DNA of 64,000 nt from a virus: positions 1 through 64,000 of IMG/VR virus record IMGVR_UViG_3300005253_000054. One strand, given 5' to 3'. Position 1 is the first letter of the stretch. Every line of letters starts with the position of its first letter. The notes under the pieces were generated by a model that was not told the DNA's origin, made no database searches, and saw only the letters and a list, made by a program, of their open reading frames with translations. The position numbers and the translations under genes were made by a program. This document shows, in pieces, positions 9,036 through 17,287 of this stretch.

Positions 9036-9522
9036 ACTGATTAAGGTTCTGAACGATTACAAGATCAATCCTAAGATGGGTGCCGAGGTAGGCGTACAGT
9101 TTGGTAAGAATGCCTATGGAATGTTAAAGACTTTTCCTGATTTGCATTTGCTATTAGTTGATAGTTACGATCCGACTACGTTTTTCCATGATAGGCATAC
9201 GGCAGAAAATGCCCGGAATATGGCATTGGTTAGGTTGTTTAACTTTACCGATAGGACACAGTGGTTTGTAAAAACCAGTGTGGAAGCAGCAACAGAGATT
9301 CCAGACTATTCTCTCGACTACGCATTCATCGATGCAGGGCATGGTTACGACGACGTAAGAGCCGACATAGCAGCATGGTCTCCCAAGATACGTCATGGGG
9401 GCATACTTGCGGGACACGACTATACAAGACGTTTTAGAGGGGTTGTGAAGGCAGTCAATGAAGCCTTCGGTGGAAAGCACGAACGCAAAGGAGATCTATG
9501 GTGGATACAGATGGGAAAGTGA
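9016..9522 (+). CDS. Class I SAM-dependent methyltransferase (Methyltransf_24-like)
   Basis: 168 aa from ATG 9016, chosen because AGGTGAAG lies just upstream; the frame is open further back without a better site. Motif I is GAEVGVQFGKNAYGM, followed by LLVDSYDP, then DYAFIDAGHGYDDVRADI and GGILAGHDY. This is the pattern of short sugar or peptide O-methyltransferases found beside glycosyltransferases. The acceptor is unknown. It overlaps both neighbours. Confidence 0.7.
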   Translation: MNHRTNKLIKVLNDYKINPKMGAEVGVQFGKNAYGMLKTFPDLHLLLVDSYDPTTFFHDRHTAENARNMALVRLFNFTDRTQWFVKTSVEAATEIPDYSLDYAFIDAGHGYDDVRADIAAWSPKIRHGGILAGHDYTRRFRGVVKAVNEAFGGKHERKGDLWWIQMGK

Positions 9523-10313
9523 TTCCTGATTTTACGATTGTTTTAGGTGTTGATCGCAAACATTTGTTTCAATTAGAACATACATTTCCTACGTGGAAAC
9601 GGCATAAACCATCCATGTTAGAACGTCCGATGATTGTGTTCTATGACCATGAGCAACTCGATCCATCAGACGTAAGGAAAGTAATTGACCATCACGATAT
9701 GATTATGATTCCCTGGCCACTTGCTGGAGTAGAGTATGAGGGAGGTAACGACAAATTCACGAATGCAAGACGGTATCGTATGTTGTCTGGATTCGTGCAT
9801 GTTCCGGCAAAGGTAGTGAAGACCCTTTGGTGGCTCAAGATCGACACGGATGCAATTGCCCACGGTATGGATGATTGGATTGATTCTAGTTGGTGGGCTG
9901 ATGATCCTATAATAATCTCACCGGGTTGGCCCTACACCAAGCCACCGAATCAGATGGTATTACTTGATGAATGGGTAGAACGGGAGAAAGACAAGCTGAT
10001 TGATTTTTATGAACGAACAGAGCCTTTGGATATGTTTCCCAAACCCGGAAGTGATCGACTTCCTCACAAACGGATTGGTACTTGGTGTGCCTTTTTCAAG
10101 ACTTCATTTACACAATATGCTTCTATGCTTGCTGAACAGACTTGTGGTCTTGGCAAGCTACCAGTACCATCGCAAGATAGTTACTTGTGGTATCTTGCGA
10201 CTCGTATGGGTCGTGGTATTCGTAGGGAGAACATGAAGAAACGAGGATGGGTATTGTTTGCTACAATGCCTAATATCAAACGATCAGCAGCGGAGGCTAT
10301 GGCAAATGGCTAA
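9498..10313 (+). CDS. Putative glycosyltransferase
   Basis: 271 aa. It begins with a beta strand (DFTIVLGVDRKHLFQLE) typical of GT-A folds; WLKIDTDAIA at about residue 114 provides a DxD-like pair. It overlaps the methyltransferase end by 25 bases and the next gene by 8. No family was assigned. It may act with the neighbouring methyltransferases on one glycan. Confidence 0.45.
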   Translation: MVDTDGKVIPDFTIVLGVDRKHLFQLEHTFPTWKRHKPSMLERPMIVFYDHEQLDPSDVRKVIDHHDMIMIPWPLAGVEYEGGNDKFTNARRYRMLSGFVHVPAKVVKTLWWLKIDTDAIAHGMDDWIDSSWWADDPIIISPGWPYTKPPNQMVLLDEWVEREKDKLIDFYERTEPLDMFPKPGSDRLPHKRIGTWCAFFKTSFTQYASMLAEQTCGLGKLPVPSQDSYLWYLATRMGRGIRRENMKKRGWVLFATMPNIKRSAAEAMANG

Positions 10314-10923
10314 CAGTGGACAAGATTTTATAAAAGCTGTCAAACCATTGCGATGGTCACCCGATGCTATTTATCAGGTAGGTGTGGGAAAACATTACCC
10401 AGAAGTAAAAGCATTCCAAAAGGAATGGCCAGAGGTTCCGATAACTGGTTGTGAACCCCATCCTTCTATTTACAGACGATTGACAGAAAAGTACCCTGGG
10501 AAAATCTACAATATAGCGATGGGTGAAGAGGATGGTTCGGTCGATCTTTACCATCGTAAGAAACACAAGGATGGTAGCTCAGTTTTCCAACGGAAGTATG
10601 ATCCGAATAGACCATTGGTAAAGCATCGTGTTACATGCGGTACTCTTGACACATTCTTTTGCGATAAGATTGCCAATGCCCTGTTATGGTTGGATTGCGA
10701 GGGTAGTGAATTACGGGTATTGCGGGGTGGTAAGAGATTCCTGAAGGGGGTTTCGGTTATCAATGTGGAAATGATTTCCGAGCCACCTTGTGATGGGTGG
10801 TGTTCTGCTAAGGATGTAAACAATGAATTGATAGGTAATGGATTTGTGTTACATTCGTCCCACACCCATCGAGATAATCACAATCAGTATGATGCCATTT
10901 ACGTAAGGAGTGGGATGGTATGA
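10306..10923 (+). CDS. FkbM-family methyltransferase
   Basis: 205 aa from ATG 10306, which has GGAGG at 10292-10296; the longer upstream frame overlaps the previous gene. Motifs are YQVGVGKHYPE and CEPHPSIYRRL in the SAM-binding half, and then the FkbM hallmark LLWLDCEGSELRVLRGG with INVEM. FkbM enzymes O-methylate sugars and natural products. It overlaps the next ATG by ATGA. Confidence 0.75.
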   Translation: MANSGQDFIKAVKPLRWSPDAIYQVGVGKHYPEVKAFQKEWPEVPITGCEPHPSIYRRLTEKYPGKIYNIAMGEEDGSVDLYHRKKHKDGSSVFQRKYDPNRPLVKHRVTCGTLDTFFCDKIANALLWLDCEGSELRVLRGGKRFLKGVSVINVEMISEPPCDGWCSAKDVNNELIGNGFVLHSSHTHRDNHNQYDAIYVRSGMV

Positions 10924-11795
10924 CCAAACGCAGAGTGATGTATCTGGAAACAGGACCGGCCCACTTCCATAATTTGGTTGTGTCAATGTGGTCATTACGT
11001 AAGCATTGCGACGTACCAATACTTCTATACGCTTGGCCTCAGTCGTACGAAGTGGCTAAGCAGATAGCAGAGGATGATAGATTGGGAATTGAGGAAGTAA
11101 TTGAGTGGGTTCCTGATTGGATGGGTGGAGGTACTACGGCACAGTCAGAATGCAAACAGCAAATCATTCAGACAATAGATGCGGACGTGGTGTTATACCT
11201 TGATGCTGATACGTTGGTCGTTGATAGTCTGTGGACGTTGTTTGAGGGTGCATGGCATTATGGATTTTGTGGAGCCCAATTTAACAAGTGGATTACTACT
11301 GGTAAGAAGATAAGCAAACGCATTAGAAACTTGAGACAGTTTCCAGAGATTGATAAGGATTTGATTGACCGGCTATTAGCAATTCCTTGGCCAGCTACGA
11401 ACAGTGGAATCTTTGCTTGTGATCCCAAGTCCCCTGTAATTCCCAAATGGTATGAATATACAGTAGCAGCACGGAAATCTTTTATTCCAGACGAGAATTG
11501 TCTGTATCTTATGATGCCCTTATTCAAACCATTTGGGAATATGGCTGTGTTGGAAGGTGGGGCATGGAATAGTTCGACGCATTATCAAGACCCTGATTTG
11601 AAAGATGAAGACGTTGTTATCTGGCACTTCCACGGAGATAGCAACACACGTCCTAAGAAGTCTCCCAAGGGTGTAGAATTATGGTGGCCAGCCTATCAAG
11701 AGTGTGTGAAAGAGAACGTAGGAAACATACAATCGTGGAGAGAATCGGTTAGGAACAAACACTTAGATCGGCTGCTAAGAAAGAGATCACTATGA
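10920..11795 (+). CDS. GT8-like glycosyltransferase, paralog 1
   Basis: 291 aa. VLYLDADTLVVDSL at about residue 97 is the GT-A metal-binding DxD; TNSGIFACDP and VIWHFHGD follow, as in GT8-type sugar transferases. It is paralogous to the next gene, sharing the VVS.(W/L)SLRKH start, YLDADT, RL..FPEID and WHFHGD. It is a soluble enzyme expected to use a UDP-sugar. Confidence 0.65.
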   Translation: MTKRRVMYLETGPAHFHNLVVSMWSLRKHCDVPILLYAWPQSYEVAKQIAEDDRLGIEEVIEWVPDWMGGGTTAQSECKQQIIQTIDADVVLYLDADTLVVDSLWTLFEGAWHYGFCGAQFNKWITTGKKISKRIRNLRQFPEIDKDLIDRLLAIPWPATNSGIFACDPKSPVIPKWYEYTVAARKSFIPDENCLYLMMPLFKPFGNMAVLEGGAWNSSTHYQDPDLKDEDVVIWHFHGDSNTRPKKSPKGVELWWPAYQECVKENVGNIQSWRESVRNKHLDRLLRKRSL

Positions 11796-12688
11796 AACGA
11801 CAAATCGTTTATCTAATGAGCAAGCCTGCACATCTTCCATATTTGGTGGTAAGTCTTGAATCATTACGAAAGCATTGGGATGGGAAAATAAAGGTTTATG
11901 CTTGGGCAGAATCCTATGATCTTGTAAAGAGGATTGCTGAAGATGAGCGATTGGGTATCAAAGCAAGCCTATTCGACCCATGCCACAAAGGACGCAATGC
12001 CCAATTTGAGTGCAAGCAACGGGTTATGCAATGGACTGATTGTGATGCGGGATTATACCTTGATGCTGATACGATGATTTGGAGCAGTCTCGATTTGTTA
12101 TTTGAAAGGGCGGAACGGTTTGGGTTTGCCGCCACCCAATACTGTGATCGTTACACTGATTGGCTTATCATACGAAATAGAATCAAGAGATTAAGGACGT
12201 TCCCTGAAATAGATAATGAGTTGATAGAGAAGTTACTGACAAACAGATGGCCTACTGTAAATGGTGGTGTGTTCGCGTGTAAACCGTCGTCCCCAGTTCT
12301 ACCCTTGTGGCACAAATGGACAAAGGCAGCTAGGGAGATTTACATTGCGGATGAGGTTGTTCTGCACACTATGATGGTCAAGTTTGGTTTGTCGATGGAA
12401 ATGACAGTGGTAATGGAACAGGGCAAATACAATTGTTCTACTATGACTTACCTACATCCTCAAGGGTTGCGGGACGATCATGTACACGTTTGGCATTTCC
12501 ACGGTGATAAGTGTGTAAAGATAAACGATAAGAGGCCACACGAAGGCCATTGGTCGCCCAAAGGAATTGGGCTGTGGTGGCCTGCTTTCTGTAGTGCTGT
12601 GAATCGAAACGTAGGTGGAATGCAGGAATGGTGGAAGGATGTTGATAACAAACATTTAATGAATCTTTACGATAGGGTAACAATATGA
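11792..12688 (+). CDS. GT8-like glycosyltransferase, paralog 2
   Basis: 298 aa, overlapping the previous gene by ATGA. It shares its architecture: GLYLDADTMIW near residue 88, NGGVFACKPSSPVLP, and VHVWHFHGDKC near the end. This is a tandem duplication with clear divergence, so the two may transfer different sugars or act at successive steps. Confidence 0.65.
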   Translation: MKRQIVYLMSKPAHLPYLVVSLESLRKHWDGKIKVYAWAESYDLVKRIAEDERLGIKASLFDPCHKGRNAQFECKQRVMQWTDCDAGLYLDADTMIWSSLDLLFERAERFGFAATQYCDRYTDWLIIRNRIKRLRTFPEIDNELIEKLLTNRWPTVNGGVFACKPSSPVLPLWHKWTKAAREIYIADEVVLHTMMVKFGLSMEMTVVMEQGKYNCSTMTYLHPQGLRDDHVHVWHFHGDKCVKINDKRPHEGHWSPKGIGLWWPAFCSAVNRNVGGMQEWWKDVDNKHLMNLYDRVTI

Positions 12689-13311
12689 AGAATTTTGACA
12701 TTGATATGTCAGAGCATGATTTTAAGTTCAAGCGGAAGTGGTTTAAGAATCGCAATTTGCAAACATTTGTTGAATACATTTACCTCAAGTGGGCAGGTAA
12801 ACCCATTTTGTATTTGGAAATAGGTGTGTTTGAGGGAATGAGTTTAACGTGGATGTTTCAGCACATTTTAACCCATCCTGAATCTAGGGCTGTAGGAATC
12901 GACCCTTGGCTACCAATGCCTCCCAAATGGAATATGGAGCAGATAATAGGGATAAGAGAACATGCCTTACACAACTTGAGTATGAGGGATCGTCTTGAAT
13001 TGATTCATGCTAACAGTGTTACGATCCTTGATGTAATGTTAAGGAAAAAAGGCTATGCTGGAGTTAGTCGGGGCTCATTAGATTTGTGTATGGTGGATGG
13101 TGACCATCACGCTTTGGGTATGTTGGCCGATGCCAAAATGTGTTTGCCTTTGATGAGGAAAGGTGGTTGGTTATTGTTCGATGATGTGGAATTATCAATG
13201 CCGAGGAAAGACCAAGTCAAAGAAGGATTACGGATGTTTGTAGAACAACACGGGAATGAAGTAAAGAGGGTTTTCAAGCATAAACACATGGAAGCTTACG
13301 AGGTATTGTGA
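12685..13311 (+). CDS. SAM-dependent methyltransferase (Methyltransf_24-like)
   Basis: 208 aa. ILYLEIGVFEGMSLTWMF is motif I; VGIDPW gives the acidic ribose-binding position; LDLCMVDGDHHALGMLADA and GGWLLFDDVE complete the pattern seen in cephalosporin hydroxylase/Methyltransf_24 proteins. It overlaps both neighbours by four bases. Confidence 0.65.
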   Translation: MKNFDIDMSEHDFKFKRKWFKNRNLQTFVEYIYLKWAGKPILYLEIGVFEGMSLTWMFQHILTHPESRAVGIDPWLPMPPKWNMEQIIGIREHALHNLSMRDRLELIHANSVTILDVMLRKKGYAGVSRGSLDLCMVDGDHHALGMLADAKMCLPLMRKGGWLLFDDVELSMPRKDQVKEGLRMFVEQHGNEVKRVFKHKHMEAYEVL

Positions 13312-14021
13312 TATCAGCCAGATTCCAAATCGTATTTACCTACCGTTGCAATCTGAATTGCAAATGGTGTGATAGGTTTATGGACTCTGTTCCTTGGCCT
13401 GATTCTGATATGGTAGGGGGTGATTTAGCATTTGGGTTAAGTGCCATTAAGCAGAGTGGGATTGAGATTGAGCAATGCCGTATTGGTGGTGGTGAAGCTA
13501 AGATGCACCCATGTTTTGCTAGTATGGCATACTACGTTAGGTTCATTTGGGGTAATGATAAAATCAGAACGTCAGTTTCTACTAATACTTTGATACCAAA
13601 TGACAAAAGCCTAGAAGTAATCTACCAAGAGGCTGGACCGAAAACGAAAAGTAAACACACTCCAGTAATGATTTCCCCTTACGATTTGGGCCTCGATCCG
13701 GAGCAGGGTTTTGTGAGTCCGTGTCGTATGTCCCGCGTATGTGGTAGGCTATTTGATGCCTTTGGTTTTGCTGCCTGTCCTTACGAGGGGCCTATGGGTA
13801 GGTTATTTGGTATTGATCCTTACCAAGCAGAGCCCGTGATGTTGGGACGATATGATTTGTGTTGTCATTGCGTCCATTCATTACCTACAAAAAAGAAGAA
13901 AGCAGTATGGCAGGATGCTTTGGATGGTAAGATAGAATTCCCAACCAAGTCTTATCGAGAAGCATTAGATAGGTTTGCAGAACATCCCACCGTGTTCAAA
14001 CGATTCCAAGAGAGATTGTAA
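13308..14021 (+). CDS. Radical SAM protein with C-terminal Cys cluster
   Basis: 237 aa, GTG start overlapping the upstream TGA. CNLNCKWC at about residues 15-22 is the CxxxCxxC 4Fe-4S site of radical SAM enzymes; RIGGGEAKMHP fits the downstream GGE motif. Further Cys residues in the C-terminal half (CRMSRVCG, CPYEG, CCHCVHS) suggest an auxiliary SPASM/twitch-like cluster. Such enzymes do demanding radical chemistry on peptides or sugars. The protein is short for a full TIM barrel, and its substrate is unknown. Confidence 0.7.
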   Translation: MISARFQIVFTYRCNLNCKWCDRFMDSVPWPDSDMVGGDLAFGLSAIKQSGIEIEQCRIGGGEAKMHPCFASMAYYVRFIWGNDKIRTSVSTNTLIPNDKSLEVIYQEAGPKTKSKHTPVMISPYDLGLDPEQGFVSPCRMSRVCGRLFDAFGFAACPYEGPMGRLFGIDPYQAEPVMLGRYDLCCHCVHSLPTKKKKAVWQDALDGKIEFPTKSYREALDRFAEHPTVFKRFQERL

Positions 14022-14023
14022 CG

Positions 14024-14602
14024 ATGAGACAATGCACGGCTAATGGTGGTTTTCCAAGACGTCACGCGAAGAAAAGAGGGGATGCCTTCAGTGATAAGAT
14101 AGCACAGATTATCGAAATGGTAATCCCAAAAGATAAATTAGTTGTCGATTTTGGTGCAGGTGCTTATGGTACGTATGTTCGATGGATGTTGGATAATGGG
14201 TGGGAAAACGTGGCGGGTGTTGATGGATCGTGGGGGGTTGAAAAGTTAAGTAAGGGTCTTGTAAAGTTTGGTGATTTGTCGTTATGTCTAACTGTTGGTG
14301 AGGGTAGAATGATTCCTGTTATTCCAGACTGGATTATCAGCATCGAAGTAGGAGAGCATATACCACCAGAGAAAGCCGATGTATTTATGGACAATCTTTC
14401 GGTAGCTAAAGAAGGGATTCTAATGAGTTGGGCTTTGCCAGGGCAAAAGGGATTCCATCACGTCAATTGCCGGATGATTGAATGGGTTGCTTGTGAGATG
14501 GGTAAACGCGGATTCTCTGTTGATGACGTTGCAACGATGGAAGCTAGAACTTTTCGCAGGCATGTATTACGTAAGAGATTATTAGTTCTGAAAAGGGATT
14601 GA
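14024..14602 (+). CDS. SAM-dependent methyltransferase
   Basis: 192 aa. VVDFGAGAYGTYVRWMLDNG is motif I, with VAGVDGS next and WIISIEVGEHIPPEKADVF resembling the motif IV region of Methyltransf_11/23 enzymes. N- and C-termini are basic. It starts two bases after the radical SAM gene, so a coupled role is possible. Confidence 0.65.
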   Translation: MRQCTANGGFPRRHAKKRGDAFSDKIAQIIEMVIPKDKLVVDFGAGAYGTYVRWMLDNGWENVAGVDGSWGVEKLSKGLVKFGDLSLCLTVGEGRMIPVIPDWIISIEVGEHIPPEKADVFMDNLSVAKEGILMSWALPGQKGFHHVNCRMIEWVACEMGKRGFSVDDVATMEARTFRRHVLRKRLLVLKRD

Positions 14603-14606
14603 ATCA

Positions 14607-15164
14607 ATGATCCATTACCCAACGTTCCAATTTGCCAGCCCTCCACGGACAGCCACGACTTGGTTTTGTCAGGCTGCCCACATAGCCGGATTGGGTTGGG
14701 GTGATAAGGCCCATGCCCACATACCACCTCCAGAAAACTTTGGTGGTGTCAACGTTTGCTTGGTGAGACATCCTTACGATTGGCTTGTGAGTTATTACTA
14801 TGCTTTGCTAGGTGGGGCCATTGGTGTGGATTGTGTAGATGTGTTTGTCCCTATGGCGAGGGAGTCTAAAGACCTCAAGCAGTTCGTTAGAAGATACACA
14901 ATAGAATATCCCGGAGCTATTTGGGATATGCACCGAGCATACCAAGCCTCGATTGTGTATAGAGTGGAAGACTTGCCTTGGAATGTGATCGGATTTTTTG
15001 AGTCATTAGGTGTGAAGAAACATCTGTTAAAGAAACTGGAAACGGCCGGGCCTACGAATGTCTGCCAAAACATACCATATGCAGACTTCCCAAAATTGAA
15101 GAAAAGAGTTTGCGAAGTAGAGAAAGAATTTTGTGAGAGGTATGACTATGACTATTGGAACTAA
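14607..15164 (+). CDS. Sulfotransferase-like protein
   Basis: 185 aa. SPPRTATTWFCQAAH at about residues 11-25 resembles the 5'-phosphosulfate binding loop of PAPS sulfotransferases (RxGTT pattern), and CLVRHPYDWLVSYYY at about 51-65 matches the 3'-phosphate binding segment (RxPxxxxxSxY). It is shorter than most family members. It would put sulfate on a sugar or protein hydroxyl using host PAPS. Its place between methyltransferase and KdsB supports a glycan substrate. Confidence 0.65.
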   Translation: MIHYPTFQFASPPRTATTWFCQAAHIAGLGWGDKAHAHIPPPENFGGVNVCLVRHPYDWLVSYYYALLGGAIGVDCVDVFVPMARESKDLKQFVRRYTIEYPGAIWDMHRAYQASIVYRVEDLPWNVIGFFESLGVKKHLLKKLETAGPTNVCQNIPYADFPKLKKRVCEVEKEFCERYDYDYWN

Positions 15165-15879
15165 ATACACTGATAGCATGGTTGTGATTCCTGCCCGTTT
15201 GCAATCAAGACGGTTTCCAAGGAAACCATTACAGATGGCAGGCAACAATTCTTTGTTACAACATACCCACCATCAAGCTAGGAAATCAAGGGCATCTGTG
15301 GTATGCGTTGCCTCTGCCGATCCAGAGATTCAAGATCATTGTGGTAGGAATGGGATAGCTTGGTGGCCCACGTCACAAGCTCACATGACGGGCACCCATC
15401 GCTGTGCTGAGGTTTTAGAGTTGGTGGATGGATCAGTGGGGATTGTAATCAATTGGCAGTGTGATGAACCGTTAGTCCTACCTGAGTGGATTGACTTGAT
15501 GATCGAGAAAATCATCCAGATTGGTGCTGATATTGTAACGTTGGTAGCATCCTTATCAGCACCAGCGGCAGAAAATAAGAACGTTGCAAAGGTTGTTGTG
15601 TCAGATGATAGGTGTATGTGGTTTAGTCGATTGCCATTGTATGATAGTAAAGCTCACATAGGAATCTACGCTTTTCGATCTGAGATTCTTAGGAAACTTG
15701 GGAAAATGCAACGAACAAATCTGAGTAGGGGAGAATCGCTTGAACAATTAGCTTGGTTGGAAGCGGGATATAAAATCAGTTATATTGAGGTAGATCATTT
15801 ACCGTTAGCTATTAACACTCCACATGATTGGAAACGGTTTGCAGATAAGTTCGATCAACAGGAAATAAATAGATTGTGA
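15148..15879 (+). CDS. kdsB: CMP-Kdo synthetase (3-deoxy-manno-octulosonate cytidylyltransferase)
   Basis: 243 aa from ATG 15148, chosen for GAGAGG at 15135-15140; GTG 15133 and ATG 15142 are alternatives. VVIPARLQSRRFPRKPL is the nucleotide-binding start of KdsB-type enzymes; TGTHRCAEV, VINWQCDEPLV, FSRLPL, HIGIYAFR and ESLEQLAWLEAG follow in the expected order. The reaction is CTP + Kdo to CMP-Kdo + pyrophosphate, supplying activated Kdo or a related ulosonic acid. A dedicated phage copy implies that such a sugar is used by the neighbouring transferases. Confidence 0.8.
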   Translation: MTIGTKYTDSMVVIPARLQSRRFPRKPLQMAGNNSLLQHTHHQARKSRASVVCVASADPEIQDHCGRNGIAWWPTSQAHMTGTHRCAEVLELVDGSVGIVINWQCDEPLVLPEWIDLMIEKIIQIGADIVTLVASLSAPAAENKNVAKVVVSDDRCMWFSRLPLYDSKAHIGIYAFRSEILRKLGKMQRTNLSRGESLEQLAWLEAGYKISYIEVDHLPLAINTPHDWKRFADKFDQQEINRL

Positions 15880-16556
15880 AGACCCTAACAATCGTGGTCC
15901 ATTGCTGGCATTATGAGCATATGTTGGCCTATCAATTGTCGTCATTGGTAAAACACCCACCTAAAAAGATTCAAGTGGGTATACTGGTTCTTACTGAGAA
16001 AAGAGACACTGAGACAAAAAATCTAGTGGATGGTTTCGGTAAGATGTTTTCTGTTGATGTTAGTTGTTTAGTAACTCATGCTCCTGAGTTTTTTAATCGT
16101 GGTCTTGGTAGGAATTGGGTGGCAAAACGATTACAGCGTGACATAATTTGGTTTGCTGATGCTGATTACTGCTTTGGAAAAGGTTGTCTTGATTCATTAA
16201 CAGATATTGAATTAAAGGATGATTGGTTATATCATCCTAAACAAATCCAGCAAACGAAACATGGTAGTGGTCCAAAATATGATATACCACTAATATGTTA
16301 TGGAACTCGTCCCATAGACCCGTCAGACTTTAGAACCAAAATAATCAAACGTGCTATAGGTGGAATCCAAATCGTTACAGGAAACACGGCACGCAGCAGA
16401 GGATACCACACATACGACTACCGAGTACGTAAAGAGGCAACGGAGTGGGTACGTGGTAGGCATGAAGACGTAAGATACAGAAGACAGTTTCATAAGCTAG
16501 GACAAATCCAATCCATTGATATACCTAATTTGTTTAGGATACACAGGGACCGATGA
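15876..16556 (+). CDS. GT2/galactosyltransferase-like glycosyltransferase, paralog 1 of 3
   Basis: 226 aa, GTG start overlapping the KdsB stop. IIWFADADYCFGKGCLDSL carries the DxD motif; RAIGGIQIVTGNTARSRGY matches the GG..x..R.GY segment of the galactosyltransferase C-terminal domain. First of three tandem paralogs, probably sugar transferases acting on the phage glycan. Confidence 0.65.
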   Translation: MKTLTIVVHCWHYEHMLAYQLSSLVKHPPKKIQVGILVLTEKRDTETKNLVDGFGKMFSVDVSCLVTHAPEFFNRGLGRNWVAKRLQRDIIWFADADYCFGKGCLDSLTDIELKDDWLYHPKQIQQTKHGSGPKYDIPLICYGTRPIDPSDFRTKIIKRAIGGIQIVTGNTARSRGYHTYDYRVRKEATEWVRGRHEDVRYRRQFHKLGQIQSIDIPNLFRIHRDR

Positions 16557-17287
16557 GGAAAAAGAGACTCGATATATTCGTACATTGTTGGCAATTCTCC
16601 AAGACGTTGACGTATCTATTATCATCGTTGGTATTACACCCACCCAAAAATCTAAGGGTGAAAGTGATAGTGGCCTGTACGGAGTCAGACCAACCTACGC
16701 TGGATGTAATCCATTATTTTAGATGGCAGCATAGAGTATGGGTGTTGCCTTATCTAATGACCAAATCTCGATTGTTCAACCGTACCATTGGCAGGAATGA
16801 ACTGGCGAAAAATACAAAGGCTAATCTCGTTTGGTTTACTGATGCTGATTACTTTTTCGGTGAGGGCTGTTTTGATTCATTGGGTGAAAAGATTGAACAC
16901 TTCAAGCCTAACAATATATATTTTCCACATCACATCTTACAGAATAGAACGAAAGAGCAGGGGGATGATTACGTTCGCAAGGTATCTGATTTAGGAGTGT
17001 ATGATATAAAAACCTCTGATTTCGTTGCTAAGTCTATGCAAAGAGCTATAGGTGGAATCCAAATCGTAACAGGCAATACAGCAAGGAAACATGGTTACTG
17101 TGAAACCAAACCAGAATTCTTACGCCCCGTACGTTCGAGGAAATGGAATACCCGGATGTTTTGTGCTGATGTATGGTATCGAGCTTTGGTCGTAGGGAAG
17201 TTGTATTCCAGAGGTTATAGAATTACACTTCCTAATGTTTACCGTATCAGACAATCAATTCCTGGAGTAGTGGATACGTTAGAATGA
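16553..17287 (+). CDS. GT2/galactosyltransferase-like glycosyltransferase, paralog 2 of 3
   Basis: 244 aa. VWFTDADYFFGEGCFDSL and RAIGGIQIVTGNTARKHGY align directly with the previous gene, as does the N-terminal FVHCWQ start. It overlaps both neighbours by four bases. It is the closest relative of paralog 1; the third copy is more divergent. Confidence 0.65.
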   Translation: MRKKRLDIFVHCWQFSKTLTYLLSSLVLHPPKNLRVKVIVACTESDQPTLDVIHYFRWQHRVWVLPYLMTKSRLFNRTIGRNELAKNTKANLVWFTDADYFFGEGCFDSLGEKIEHFKPNNIYFPHHILQNRTKEQGDDYVRKVSDLGVYDIKTSDFVAKSMQRAIGGIQIVTGNTARKHGYCETKPEFLRPVRSRKWNTRMFCADVWYRALVVGKLYSRGYRITLPNVYRIRQSIPGVVDTLE

